A stretch of 64,000 nucleotides of DNA. Source: Gadus chalcogrammus. Lineage: Eukaryota; Chordata; Actinopteri; Gadiformes; Gadidae. Below, piece by piece: positions 21,792 to 41,389 of the stretch. Both the position numbers and the translations under genes were made by a program. The DNA lies in assembly GCF_026213295.1 (NCBI RefSeq), contig NC_079417.1, positions 1,696,241 to 1,760,240 of the forward strand. The letters are read 5' to 3'. Positions within the stretch are counted from its first letter, which is position 1. Every line of letters starts with the position of its first letter. The notes beneath the pieces were generated by a model. The model did not search any database. It worked only from the letters and a program-made list of their open reading frames with translations, and was not told the origin of the DNA.

Positions 21792-22499
21792 TTAGACTGG
21801 AGTGAGGCTTGAGTTGCGCAAGTGACTCGACGGTTGTATTACTTGTTTTAAGTAAAAATATGCTTTTTAACAACAACCATGTGCGTCGAGGAAAAGCTTT
21901 TTTCACCGGAAGATGGTGTTCGGTACGCACCCCACACATAGCCCCACACGTAGCATCTGATCTCATGAAACTTACCCAGTTTCACAAAGGAGATTCCATT
22001 TTCAATGCACAACTTCATAAGCACAGCAGGGTTTTTTGCGCCACCTTTTTTTATAAAACTGCAGGAGCTTGACCATGGAGTGTTTGAATATTTCACTGTA
22101 AGGAACGTTGCAATCAGTAGATTTTGCGCAGTTCTCTGGTATGTCCGCGGTTATGTTTTTTCTTTTTTTTTCGTTCTCCCGTTAGTTACGCAAAAGTGTT
22201 GTAGCGACACAAGTTACGTTACGCATCCCTGATTATGGGAGCGCATGGGTACTTGTGTACCAGTTACGTGTACCCCTGCTTATGCATATCTGTTTTACAT
22301 CTGCTTAACTAGAAAATTCTAAGTTGGAGCCAGGGGGAGTATTCGCGCCAACAGTGAACGCCCCTCAATATGTGCATGAAACAGAACGTTTGCACTAAAA
22401 CTTTACTTCCGTAATAATGTGACTGTGTGCAGTGGGCAGTGCTAAAGTGCAGAAGTCGACTTTACGACTTCTTGGGGGGTTGAATTTGCCGACACACAA
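21792..22499. other. no gene seen
   Basis: Reading frames here lack recognisable domains and overlap on both strands. Nothing further supported. Confidence 0.4.
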
Positions 22500-22850
22500 G
22501 CGCAAAGCGTTTGTCCAATCACAGCAGACTGGGCTAAGTGGGAGGGGGGCATTAAAGGGACATGATACAAGTCAGACTGTTTTTGAAAGACGCTGATATT
22601 GGTTTTGTAGAAATGTACAGTGTGAGAATAATAAGGGATATTTCAAACATACAGGCATGTAACCCTATTTGAGTAGAACCCCCAAATTCAATTATTAACA
22701 ATAAAAAGCATAACATGGAATCTTTAAAGCCGTTTGGCTGCCACAGAGTGGTTGTGTCAGAGACCTAGGTTACTCTTAAGTCACTCTTAGCCTTGGTTAC
22801 GCTATATTTATGTGTTTTGGGGATTTTACAAAAAATGAAAAAAATCCCAA
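22500..22850. repeat. dispersed repeat, copy 2 (pair of 9486-9790)
   Basis: Same sequence as the repeat next to copy B, again sitting where exon 4 of copy D should be. The shared junction suggests that B and D descend from one already truncated ancestor. Confidence 0.6.
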
Positions 22851-22995
22851 ATAAACTAACCCTAACCATTCATGTTATTTCATGTATTGGGCATCTATCA
22901 TCTATAAATCTATGTTCAATGATCAGGCCTCTTAAAGAGCTGAACCTTCACTGATACATTTAGCCCTGAATCAAAAGCGGCTTGTTGTTACTTAC

Positions 22996-24480
22996 TCAGG
23001 TCCAATTGTTGCTGCGTCCTCCACTGTGGTCCCAATGCCTAACTTATGGATAAACGACTTCATATCGTAACCCTCCGACGTCAACCTGAAGAGGGGAAAC
23101 ACAACAAGATTCAGGGCATCACTCTTCTCCTAAAGCCACTGTAGGTCTGCATCAAGCCCACTCTGCAGGCTAAAGGCCAACCGTTCCTGTTGGCCTGACA
23201 GTGGGAGTCCGCCTCCATTATCAGTCCATTCACCTCGTAAACAAAGCCTGGATTCTGTATGACTATCAGTATCACATATTATAATTATGAGGGATTTGTT
23301 CCCTTTGTCACCATTTTTAATGTGTTTGCCACGAGTAGGCTACTGGTAGAAGGCTTTATATATAGAAAGGGAGACTCACACCAATCAGGAGTGGCATAAC
23401 ATTCCATGTTCTTTCTCCAGTTGCCAAACGGTCTCGTCCTCACCACAGCATGAGTAACCTTCGCTGCATACAGTTCAGGTCGTTCTTCTTTAGTCATGTG
23501 GTCTTCAGGCTGGTCGCCTGAAGGACCAAAAAAATAACATCAATATTCAGTTGAACTTTGTAGGGGTGTATGTCCGCCCCCAATCTCAAATCAACCTTCT
23601 TTAGCTTATCTTAGAATATGAAAGACGAACAACTCAAAATAAAGTACATAATAATAACAACATAAACGACTGAACAGTATGTACCAGCTGTCCATATCTG
23701 AGCAGGTTATACCTCCTCAGATAATATAGAAGTATTTTATAACATGGCTTTGTTGAAAACATTATTGGGCAAGTTTAAGTAAAGTTAACGAGTCAATTAC
23801 GCACTAACACAATCTTATTTTAACGCGACTAATACATATTGACGCATTAATGCGCATTCTCTTTTTTTTTTTCTTTGACTTTGAAAGGTTTTGCCCACAG
23901 AATATCAACATTAATATCAGAAATCATTTGTTTTTAGTTCCACTTAATTTACATTCAGTTACACTTGCAGTAAGTGACTGCCTGCTACAATTGCAGTAAG
24001 TGACAGCCTGTTTACAATTCCCAAATCTGTGGTGCTACTTATTTGAATTGAACTACACTTGTAGTAACTGTTGGTTTACAATTGTACTAATTAGCTGCCT
24101 GCTTGCATTTCCCAAATATGTGGTGTTCCATACGTTTAATATTCAACCCACACTGAGTAAATAAAACTCCCTCAAGATCACTTGGTCTAGTTTTTGCTTA
24201 TTAAATACATTTGGTATGAATGATAATTAGTCATTCCATTTGATAATCTCATTTAACTTTTGCCCAGCCTTAATTATTACCCTTCCATATTATTTGAGTT
24301 TGGATCTGATTCCTAGAGTATTTCAGTACTTTCTTGTGTATTTATACCTTTTTAAAAACTACATTAACAGATATTTAAACAGAAAACGAACTAAAAGTAC
24401 TTACCCTTACCCGCAGACGCCACAACAAGGACCAACTGTGTCAGAAGAGTGGCAACGATCAAAGTTTGAAAGGAAAACAG
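22996..24480 (-). pseudogene. secreted LRAT-like family, copy D (exons 1-3, broken)
   Basis: Exon 1 is 24480-24405, exon 2 is 23517-23382 and exon 3 is 23085-22996. The exons are still open: exon 2 includes KEERPELYAAKV, colinear with YPKLYAAKV of the intact gene, and exon 3 includes SFIHKLGIGTTVEDAATIG. Damage is at both ends. About 65 bp covering the TATA box and 5' UTR are deleted, and the start ATG has become CTG. The SHSGV segment is replaced by CYATPDW, so the first expected His is missing. The exon 3 donor sits in a different phase, and exon 4 is absent, its place taken by the dispersed repeat. The inverted CCAAT (24510-24515) survives. Confidence 0.75.
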
Positions 24481-24589
24481 CAGTCAGTAGTGGACCCGCC
24501 TTCCTGCATCAGCCAATCATATCGGTGCACATAGTACAACTGCACCTGAAGAGACATTAATATTAAAGAACATCTCCCAGATTAACTCA

Positions 24590-27500
24590 ACTTCATGTCT
24601 TGACGTCGGGGGGAGGGGGGGGGGGGGGGGGGGGGAGACAGAGAAGCCTTTACCCCCGCATGTGGTGAAGTTTCTTGCAGGTACATTTACAAAATAATAA
24701 AACAACAAAAATAATTGGTTAATCTGTAAACGTCTGACAATGTACATTTTCTAAACTTTTCTAAACTAGGCTCAACCTCTAGAGAACGTGGCTTTGTACA
24801 ACTGGCTATAAGCTTATTAAAGTTGGATCTCTCCAAAAGATAGATGAGCAATAAGGAGTGGTTGTCCCATACACTCAGAGGGCCAGCAAAACACTGCCCA
24901 CTAAACATTGGACGTTGGACGTGCAGATCATGTCTATATCTTTTCCGTCGGTCCATGACCATTTCTGGACATCTATTTGACATCCAACTAGGTCCACTAT
25001 TTGGATGTCAAATCATGACCCAACTTGGACGTAAATTTTACGTTCAACCTTTTACCTTTGAACTGGGTACGTTTTTGGACATCATTTGGACGCCTGACAG
25101 GTGCAGGAAATGTATACATGATGTAATGTTTGTATATTATGTTTTTGTGCATTATAGTTATTTTTTACGCATATATTTATTTATGCATTCATTTGTTTAT
25201 TTATTTGTAAAGTTTGTAGGAAAATTTCAGTAAATATTTGGCCTGGGCATGTCTTCTTTGATTGTATGTCCCGACCGGTACACAAAAAATGTGGACAGGG
25301 TGAGTCCAAATGTGTGGGTTCAACAGTTCAAGGATGCGAGCGAGAGAGAGCCACTGATCCGTCCATATCTTTTATCCGATATAATTTATCCCACGCTGCA
25401 ATAACGACGCTGCAAAAATAAATAAATCGCCATTTCTCTTTTTCCGACGGCAAAAACAATAAACATATAAAAAAATAAATAAGTAGTATAAAAAAGACAC
25501 ATAAAATTAGTCCAAATTTGATGTTGAAAAGACGTCCACAAACAACCTTACAATGAGGTCCCACGGACGTCAACATTCGGCGTTCAGTAGATGTCGAAAT
25601 AAAGACGCCGCCTGACGCCGCCACCCCGTCAGTGGACCGAAATGTTGGAAATAAAATATGTTTGAAATGTGATGTAAAGGTATGTGTATCATTTGACGCT
25701 TCATGATATCAAAAATGAGGGTTCTGCTGTTCATGTTCTTGGGCCGGTGGTGTTGATGGCAGATAAGAAGTCTGCAGAGAGAAGGGCTATGTGTCAGTGT
25801 CTGTAGATCTGTTAAAGTTGTGTTAGTGTATCCTATCACGATCAACTGTAGAGTACGTGGGTTGAGAAATACAGGGCTGTTCATCATCATCTGAATGATT
25901 TAGCAGGTTCCCTATGCAAGGTAAAAGCTTTGCTTAAAGGAGCTGTAGGAAAGATTAAAGAGCTATATAATTTAAGTCTAATTTGTTAGGATATCCCATA
26001 GCCATAACGCTTGCGTCTGTATGAACAATTTTCTGCTGCGTTGTTTGTTGGACTTTTATATTGTGCGTTGTGTTGTCTCGGCCCAATTATGAGTTAGCCC
26101 ACCAGTTAGACCTTTTCTTTGTTCGAGCCTCAATGGGAACAATGAGAGACAACACAAACCACAGGCTAACACATTAAGACGGAAGGGGGCTACAGGTTGG
26201 GATACAGGTAATAGCTTACAAGTGAGATAGCAATTATGTCCACTATTCTAGCCAGTACACTTTTAAGGCCTGCTGGTTTAGAAACATCTCAGCAGCCTTT
26301 TTCCGTTTCTCCACCAGGCTGGTCCGACTCTGCCAAGGTTGTACCGCAAGAAATGTTTAAAGTGATAAAGCCCCTTTTACACTGACTCCGTTGGTAATGG
26401 GCTGGAGCGCCAACAGGAGGTCTGCAACGGCTGAGCTAAACATGGCAGCTCCAGAAGGCCTCCCTGGAACGAGAGGTGGAGCAGCTGGCCATCGTCGACG
26501 GATGTCGCTCAGCGAGAACCACGGACGTAAAAGAAAAGATCAAAACTATGAAATATGACAAGCTTCTACTCTTCACCACTTCCCTGTGAATGAAGACTTC
26601 TCTTGGATTAACAAGACTCTTCCTCCCTTACAAGCTGAAGGTGGAAAGTTCAGATTTACCAAGTTCTATTTGAAGTAGTCCCTTTAGTTGAGCACAATGT
26701 TGTGTTCAAATATTCACATCTAAGGTACAAACCGTTTCAGGTATTTTTGATTTTAGTGAATTATTGTCTTGAGATTTGGAATGTAAATCATCAGTCAACA
26801 TTCAAAATCAGCAGAATGCAAAAGTTCATCTTTCAGTTTTGTCAAATTGGAGGACCTAACCAGAACTCAGGTTACTGCCCGTTCATACCCGCTATATAAA
26901 GCTACAGGGAAAGAAGAATTTGTTTCAGTTATCTATAATTGAAGTTGATTGAGTCTATAGAATGAGTTGGTTATTAAAATCCTAAGTAAGTAATTCTACA
27001 TACATTGCATACATTTAATGTTTATTTCTTTCACTTTACTTAAAGCAAGCAATTACCAGTTATATTGACTTATAACCAGCTTGCAATGTTTTGTATTTGC
27101 CAAAAGCAAATCATAAATCATATTAAAATGCATAATAACAGCCATCATAATGCACTAAGAATGCATTAAAATATATTCCATTTATGAGAATCAAAACACA
27201 CTATGATCCTTGCAGGCATGTCAGTGAGTGACCAGCATTTATGAAGTTTTATGACCCTTTTCGCATCTTTGCATTGACTTTGCATTGACTTTGAATCCAC
27301 AGAGATGTCATACGAGCACTCGGCGTTTTCCATAGTTAGAGATATCTGTAATTCAGTTTGACTAGTCAAAACTGAATTACAGATATCTATTACTAAGTAT
27401 GTGAGCTTTAGATAAAAGGCTCGTATTTGTAGTAGCGTGCAAAATAGCGTAAAGGAAAAGTAACGAGGAAATGAATAAGGAAAACAACTAAAGAAAGGGA

Positions 27501-28424
27501 TAATTTTAATGTTCTTTTAAAAGAGTGTTGAAAACCCCACTATGATCTGATTTAGTAAACCGGGATTAAATGCATCGTGGTAGTTTTAAACCGCTTTTAA
27601 ATCCAACTATAAATGTACTATTTTATTTGTGGATACTTTTTTTTTCATTGAGTGTTCTTTAAAGGGATACATAATTAAACATTAATTCTTAGTAACTTAG
27701 TAATAATACATTTACTTGGTAACGTTAATAGTTAGTTATCTAACAATGTCCCTTCAATATCAAGAGGGCTAACGCCTAGCATGTCTATGAACAAAGTTGA
27801 AAAGCCTGTTTTAGCTTAGTGGCTCATTCGTATCTACAGTGATTGTACCGTTTTCAGTGTCAGTTTGCATTACCATGCAAATATCTAACACTGATAAAAA
27901 CAAAAATTACAAGAACAAATTTGAAAGTTGCTGGTAGAGTTTGGCGGTTGGCGACAATCGGGACTAAGAAGATAACCTGTTCTCTCCTGTGATGTCCTGT
28001 TGTTTGGGCTTATAATTTATCATTCAATGTTTTTCTCTAATATTTTGACATCATACTCAGAATTGTATGATTTTGTTCTTTATATATTATGAATTAATTC
28101 CCTTAATTTTTTATATATATTTCTTACTTGTCATTGGCCCTTAAACGCTGTCAACTGTTCACCTCTTTATTTCTGTAGACTGTTCGTTTCACCTCTGGCC
28201 ATCCACTGTCTGCAGCACATTCAGAGGAATGGGTGGGCACACAACTGTCTGAGTATGGAAAGAAATGTCCCTGTCCTCTCTAATTGCATCTCAATCACTG
28301 GTGATTTTTTCCAATTCCCAGTTTCTATCTTTCTTGGCTCATCTAATGTGTCCTCTCCAGTTGGGAGCTCAACAGGAGAAGCCATCGCACCCAGTTGTGG
28401 AGTTAAAGGCACTTATATGCTGCT
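24590..28424 (+). repeat. long repeat block L, copy 2 (direct orientation)
   Basis: Colinear with 11300-14406 and with the reverse complement of 42763-46140, closer to the latter. It begins after a G-rich run (24608-24641). It holds the conserved hairpin (27345-27396) and short stretches that read as coding-like on one or the other strand (see findings). The last base of the pre-insertion block is the left target duplication of the hAT element at 28425. Confidence 0.8.
24893..25633. mobile_element. possible EnSpm/CACTA-like insertion
   Basis: Sequence absent from the other copies of block L. It starts cactgcccactaaacattgg, ends gtcagtg, and is rich in ggacgt/acgtcc words. CACTG...CAGTG ends fit EnSpm-type elements, but the two ends do not match beyond those bases and about 215 bp of the original block is missing, so this is tentative. 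Confidence 0.4.
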
Positions 28425-29923
28425 CAGTGGCGGCTGGTGGAATTTATTTGAGGGGGGGCTGAACGTTTGCATTCCAAACCCAAAAAGGGGGGTCTGGGGG
28501 CATCCTCCCCCGCAAGATTTTTTTGTGATTTTCACAAACAAACAAAGCATTCTGGTGCATTCTGACAAAATAGTAAAGGCAAAAAAAGAACATTCTCTCT
28601 CGGCCAAGCCATTGTGTTGGTAAACGTCACTCATAAATATATCTACAGTTTGCATTAGTATGCATTTAGACAAATACAATGAAATATGAATTCCACAAAA
28701 TTCATGTAAATCTGCAAACTTTTGTGTGTGGTTGTTGAAGACACACACCAGACACACACCAACATAGGTTTGCAGAGGACTACATATAGTACAATATGCA
28801 CACTGAAGGCCTGATGCCACCATGTTTGCAGAGGACTATATACAGTATGTACACTGCACATAGGTTTGCAAAGGACTATATACAATATGAACACTGAAGG
28901 CCTGAAGCAACCATAGGTTTGCCGAGAACTATATACAGTATGTACACTGAATAGGTTTACAGAGGACTGTATACAATATGCACACTGAAGGCCTGATGCC
29001 ACCATGTTTGCAGAGAACTATATACAGTATGTACACTGAATAGGTTTGCAGAGGACTATACACAATATGCACATTGAAGGCCTGGTCCCACCATAGGTTT
29101 GCAGAGAACTATATACAGTACGGGGTGGGGGGAGGTTGTGAGGGTCTGCAACCAGTGTCCATCTCAAGGGAAATACATATAGGCTAGTGGAATAAATAGA
29201 AGTTGCTTACCTCTAGCATGGCTAGCTTCACACAGTTGTTCATATGCACTCTTGCTCGCTTGTGTTTATTTGATCCGTTCTGACAGAATGTGTCATTCCT
29301 CTTACGTCAGGTCTGTGTGCACGAACTATCACACGCACTTGTTTTAAAAAAGTATACAAGGAAAGCAAAAAATTGCATTGGCATACACAGAGCTAGTTAG
29401 CCAAGCCTGAACCAAACTCTGGCAAAACTTCTCTTGTAGGCTCTATCGTTTTCTCTTGCTTGTTGGGTTACGTTCACTTCTGGCTTTTCTGCTCCGAGTT
29501 CTTATACTAGCTGAACTCACAGGGAAACAGTGGTAGCAGTACTCAAAGTCGCCATCTTGCTGATCTCTGAGGTGATAGCAAATCCGCGGTTACGCGCAGT
29601 GGACGGTGCACTGCGCTTGGGGCTATATCTTGAGCGCCCCAAAGCCATACAATTCGGGGGAACCATTGGCTAATAATTCAGGCATGTGGGGCTGAGCGAA
29701 AAGCGCCCCACGGAAGACATCTGCTTCACCAAAATGAACGTTGAACATGTCAGTGAATGAAAATTTAATCATGGGGGATTCTAAAGATATTCTAAAGTAA
29801 ATGCATTACTCGAATGCAATTAAAATAGATGAATTCTCAAAATGAGAAAATATAGATAAATATATTTAAAAAATAAAAGATGGCCGGTCGGCGGGAGGGC
29901 GGCGCCCCAGCGAGCCGTCACTG
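28425..29923. mobile_element. non-autonomous hAT element, 1499 bp
   Basis: Ends cagtggcggct and agccgtcactg are near-perfect inverted repeats flanked by a perfect 8-bp duplication atgctgct (28417-28424 and 29924-29931). It interrupts block L copy 2; the uninterrupted sequence is seen at about 14270 and, inverted, at 42760-42775. The interior carries a complex minisatellite (28770-29125). No transposase is encoded. Confidence 0.93.
28770..29125. repeat. minisatellite inside hAT element
   Basis: Alternating modules built from 'ggtttgcagaggactatata', 'cagtatgtacactgaa' and 'ggcctgatgccaccatg' in a higher-order pattern. Confidence 0.85.
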
Positions 29924-31345
29924 ATGCTGCTATAATCAAAGTCATTATTGGCTGGCCTGGCGCTTTGTTACAAACTCAATAATCTCCAGGTTTTATTTAT
30001 CCTATTTGTTCAACAATGTTCCATTGGTTCAGGTACATCATAATAGTCACTGACATAGAAGTTATTGAAGTGACAATGTGTAAGATTCACTAATGTATTC
30101 ATAATTTTTAAGTACATTTTAAAGATATCTCTGTAGTGCTTAAAAGCACAAAATAGCAAAAATCCCACACAGTCACCTGATATCAGACCCTGAGAAAGAG
30201 TTAAGATTAAACATTTTAAAAAGTAGTAAGAAGTTAGAGGCACAAGTCGGGGATGGGGTAGATGGCTAGGCCTAATGCTCTCGATGCAGCCGTCATTTCC
30301 CAACTTGCAAATATAAAACACAACAAATTGTACGTGAAGCGAGCAGTGTTGGTGTCCAGGCATCGACTCCTCCTAGAGCCGCCTTTGGATCTCAAGGGTC
30401 GCCGTGGGAAAGGACAAAACACAAACGCAGACACGCTCCAAAATCTCTCATTTTCTTCATCAGTGCTTAACCTTAAACAATAGCCGTGAAAACAGCCATT
30501 GTGGGGAGAGAATTCCCCTGGAAACAGCATCCAAGATTAAATCAAGGGTTTTGCTGAAACCTGTCTTAATTTCTCAAGGAATTTTAGGGAGGGAGAAACC
30601 ATAGAGAAACATTATTTTAAAAGCTCTGTGATGAAGCAATATCACAGAAGAGGGAATGTGTTTAAGGTATGTCAGCCAAAAACAATCAACAGTACAACAG
30701 CAATATTATGCAGAATTGTTAATGTCAAGTAAGGGTAATTTGAGTGACAGTTCACAGTTATTGCGTGTGTTATTGCGTGTGTGTTTCACTCATTTACATA
30801 CTTTTATTGGAAACTTAACAGTGTTTGACAAAATTGTATTGGTTTTCTTGAAGAATTGCCTGTACACATTTGGGAAGTAACGTAGGTCAAATACTTTGTA
30901 AGTGCACTTAAGCACAGTTTTCATGTGTCTGTTCTTTACTTTAGTATTTATTTCATTGACAGGTTTTTACTTCAACATTTTAACACATCTGTACTTTTTA
31001 CTCCTTATAATCAAGGAGAATTATCGATAATTGTTTAATTTTGGATCATTGTGCGCCTTCCCAACTTCAAGACCGATTACACCTAAAAGGATTGGACGAT
31101 ACAACACAGACAATCCCTCCGTGTCTACATCAGTGTAGGCCTATATCACACACAGACACAGGGCTGACACCTCCTGGTCGCTTGGTAGATGCTCTTGTCC
31201 AACCAGTAGTCGCCCGTGTCGACCACCAGATGTCACCAGATCTCACTTCTCAACGCCAAATCTCACCAATTGTATGCTTCACAGATAAGCGAATCTGGGA
31301 GGAGATAATGACTTAAAACCTGTTTCTGCTTATTTACACCAAGCA
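29924..31345 (+). repeat. repeat block M, direct copy
   Basis: Continues block L copy 2 beyond the hAT element. Its reverse complement is at about 41390-42760, next to block L copy 3. Unit 2 of the tandem duplication lacks it apart from an 11-bp remnant. No gene recognised; a small open frame at 30262-30483 is mirrored at 42242-42430 and is probably chance or repeat-derived. The right end lies about 85 bp before the tmem116 start codon. Confidence 0.75.
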
Positions 31346-31428
31346 GCGTCGCTGGACGGTCAGAGGCTCAGGCTAACTCACCAGTCCATGTTTAAAACGC
31401 ACTTTAGTCTTGAAGAGAAACAGACGCG

Positions 31429-39138
<7,710 letters not shown>

Positions 39139-39620
39139 GACCGGAGCGCACGACCCGCCCGGGACCGGAGCCCACGACCCACCCGGGACCGGACCCCACG
39201 ACCCACCTGAGACCGGAGCCCACGACCCACCCGGGACCGGACCCCACGACCCACCCGGGACCGGACCCCGCGACCCACCCCGGGTACCCAGAGTCCACCA
39301 GGACCCTAACACCCGCCCGGACCCCACAACCCACCAGGACCTCAGAGCCCACTAGGATCCCAGATTCCACCAGGACCTCAGGTCCTGGTGGAATCTGGGG
39401 TCCTGGTGGAATCTGGGGTCCTGGTGGGCTCATTCAGGTAGAGCCTGTTCTTCTCCTCTGGTCTGGGTCCGGGGTGGACCCAGATCCGGGTCCGGGTTGG
39501 ACCCAGGTCCGGGTCTGAGGTGGACCCAGGTCTGTGTCCGGGGTGGACCCAGACCTTGGTCCGGGTCTGAGGTGGACCCTGGTCTGTGTCCGGGGTGGAC
39601 CCAGACCTTGGTCCGGGCGA
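39139..39620. repeat. GC-rich minisatellites in tmem116 3' UTR region
   Basis: Two arrays follow the stop codon: a 24-bp unit (ggaccggaccccacgaccca plus cccg; to about 39285) and a 23-bp unit (ggacccaggtccgggtctga plus ggt; about 39455-39620). Between them is a perfect inverted repeat (39361-39397). Confidence 0.9.
39361..39397. repeat. perfect 37-bp palindrome
   Basis: Eighteen-base arms cagattccaccaggacct and its complement flank one base. The duplicate keeps a shorter version near 54698-54726. Confidence 0.9.
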
Positions 39621-40551
39621 GCAGTCCTGTTCTTGATTGTGTAACAATGTAAACACGGTGGCTGGAAGCCGCATGGTAGCACGCGTCCCAGCGTCCCTGG
39701 TCCTTTGTCTGATTCCCACAATGACGTTCGTGGCTGAGATCCAAGGCTGAGGGATTCTGGGGGACCGAGAAATTGACCAATCGCGTGGAAACACAAAGAA
39801 ACCTGTCATCATTGCGCCCAGCGAGGTCACGTGACCTTCAGCATCCGAGGGAACCCGACCGCACACACATAGACACCCCCCCCCACATAGAGACACACAC
39901 ACTCAGACAAACACACAAACACACACACATACACACAAACACACTCACCCTCTCAAACACACTCACACACACACAAACACACATGCCCAACGTTGCTGAC
40001 AGCAAATCAATTTTCCAAACCCATTTTTCATAGTTGAACCATAGTTGAACAGCACAGTGATTTAGCACAGTAACAGTGCGGAGATATATATCTGAAATGT
40101 TACTGTTCTCTCTGAACTGAACTGTATAGGAGCGTAGGAATGTTAATGGTAGCCATGGTGATTGGTCAGTAATTCATTGTTTGTTCATTGTCTAATTATT
40201 TATCCTTATACTGACAATTTTGTGTTTGGAACTGTAACAGCCGTTCTCATGCGAGACGTGCTAAAACATTTTGATTCAGCTAAGTCACCGTGTATTTACA
40301 TTACTCCAGTGCTCTCCAGGCATTACAAAATGGCGGGGTATCCCAACAACAAATCCCATGGTGCACTCTGATGTACAAGCCCCATGGAGCCTTCGGTTAT
40401 TCTCTGAAGCTGCCTCTAGATGTTGGGAGAACTCAAAGAAAGAACTAAACAAACACGATTTATGTATGCATTAATTTATTTGAATCTGGTTGAGTGAAAT
40501 AATGTTGATTTGTTGAATGTTGATTTTGCTCGTGAAGACGTTTCACTCGTT
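39621..40551. other. tmem116 / copy E intergenic
   Basis: Shared by both duplication units. Contains a CA-rich stretch (39862-39985) and otherwise unique-looking AT-rich sequence without a recognisable gene. Confidence 0.5.
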
Positions 40552-40932
40552 TCACTCCCGAAAGGGAGTCATCATCCGAGTAGACGCGTGGTGACAGTTA
40601 TTGAAGAGCAGACAGTATTTGGAGCCCCCATCTGCCACAAAGTCAGCGACAGTCTTCTTCCCCTTGAAATTGTTCTTTTTAATAGTCTAGACAACAAATA
40701 CATAAATAAGGATGTGAGGCTACAACATCACGTGTCTAGTGATAAGGCCTGGTTAGGAGCTGCTCATTGAAACCTTCACCGATAAGTTCAGCCGTGAATA
40801 AAAAGCTGCTTGTTGACACTGACCTTCCAGTCAGAGCTCATGTGTGTCACGTCCACCACCACGGTCTGAGAACTGTTCCCAAAACCATTTCCCTTATGGA
40901 TCAACCACCTCGACCCGTCCTCCAACGTCACC
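40552..40932 (-). pseudogene. secreted LRAT-like family, copy E (exons 3-4 only)
   Basis: Exon 3 (40932-40824) encodes VTLEDGSRWLIHKGNGFGNS, SQTVVVDVTHMSSDWK. Exon 4 (40686-40552) encodes TIKKNNFKGKKTVADFV, GGSKYCLLFNNCHHAS, TRMMTPFRE and a TGA stop. Splice sites and phases are good and there is no internal stop. The LIHK His and the NNCHH Cys fit the expected permuted papain-like order. Sequence homologous to intron 2 continues to about 41275 and then ends abruptly against block M, so exons 1 and 2 have been cut off by a rearrangement. This copy looks closer to the usual form of the family than copies C and G do. Whether it is spliced to another first exon cannot be seen. Confidence 0.7.
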
Positions 40933-41389
40933 CTGAAGAGGGGGAACACAACAAGATTCAGTGCATCATCACACTCTGCTCTCCTCCTAAAGCCCCCATA
41001 GGTCTGAAACAAGCCCACCCTCCAGGCCAGAGGGAAACCAGTCCTGTTGGCCTGGCAGTGGGGGTCCACCTCCATTATCAGGCAGTTCACCTCATAAACA
41101 AAGCCTTGAGCTGTGATAACTATCAGTGTCAAATATTCAGCCCCCAGTACAAATATGACAAACAGATTATGAGTGAATTATTCCCTTTTCCCTGTGGCAG
41201 TAAACTCTAAAAAAATAAATCAAAATCAATTAATCAGCATTGAAAGCCAGCTCTCTCGCAAAATGGCTTTTTACAAACGTTTAAGGAATTTGCCCAGGGG
41301 AATGCAAGGATGAAGGGAGGTTGTGGTAAACTTTCAAGGTGACAAAGAATACGTTTGATTATATGAGGGATATTTCCTATATGTATGCG

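Noticed and set aside
30262..30530. Open frames repeated at 42242-42458 as a conserved small gene
   Set aside because: Open in both strands at once and explained by the block M repeat; no start context or domain.
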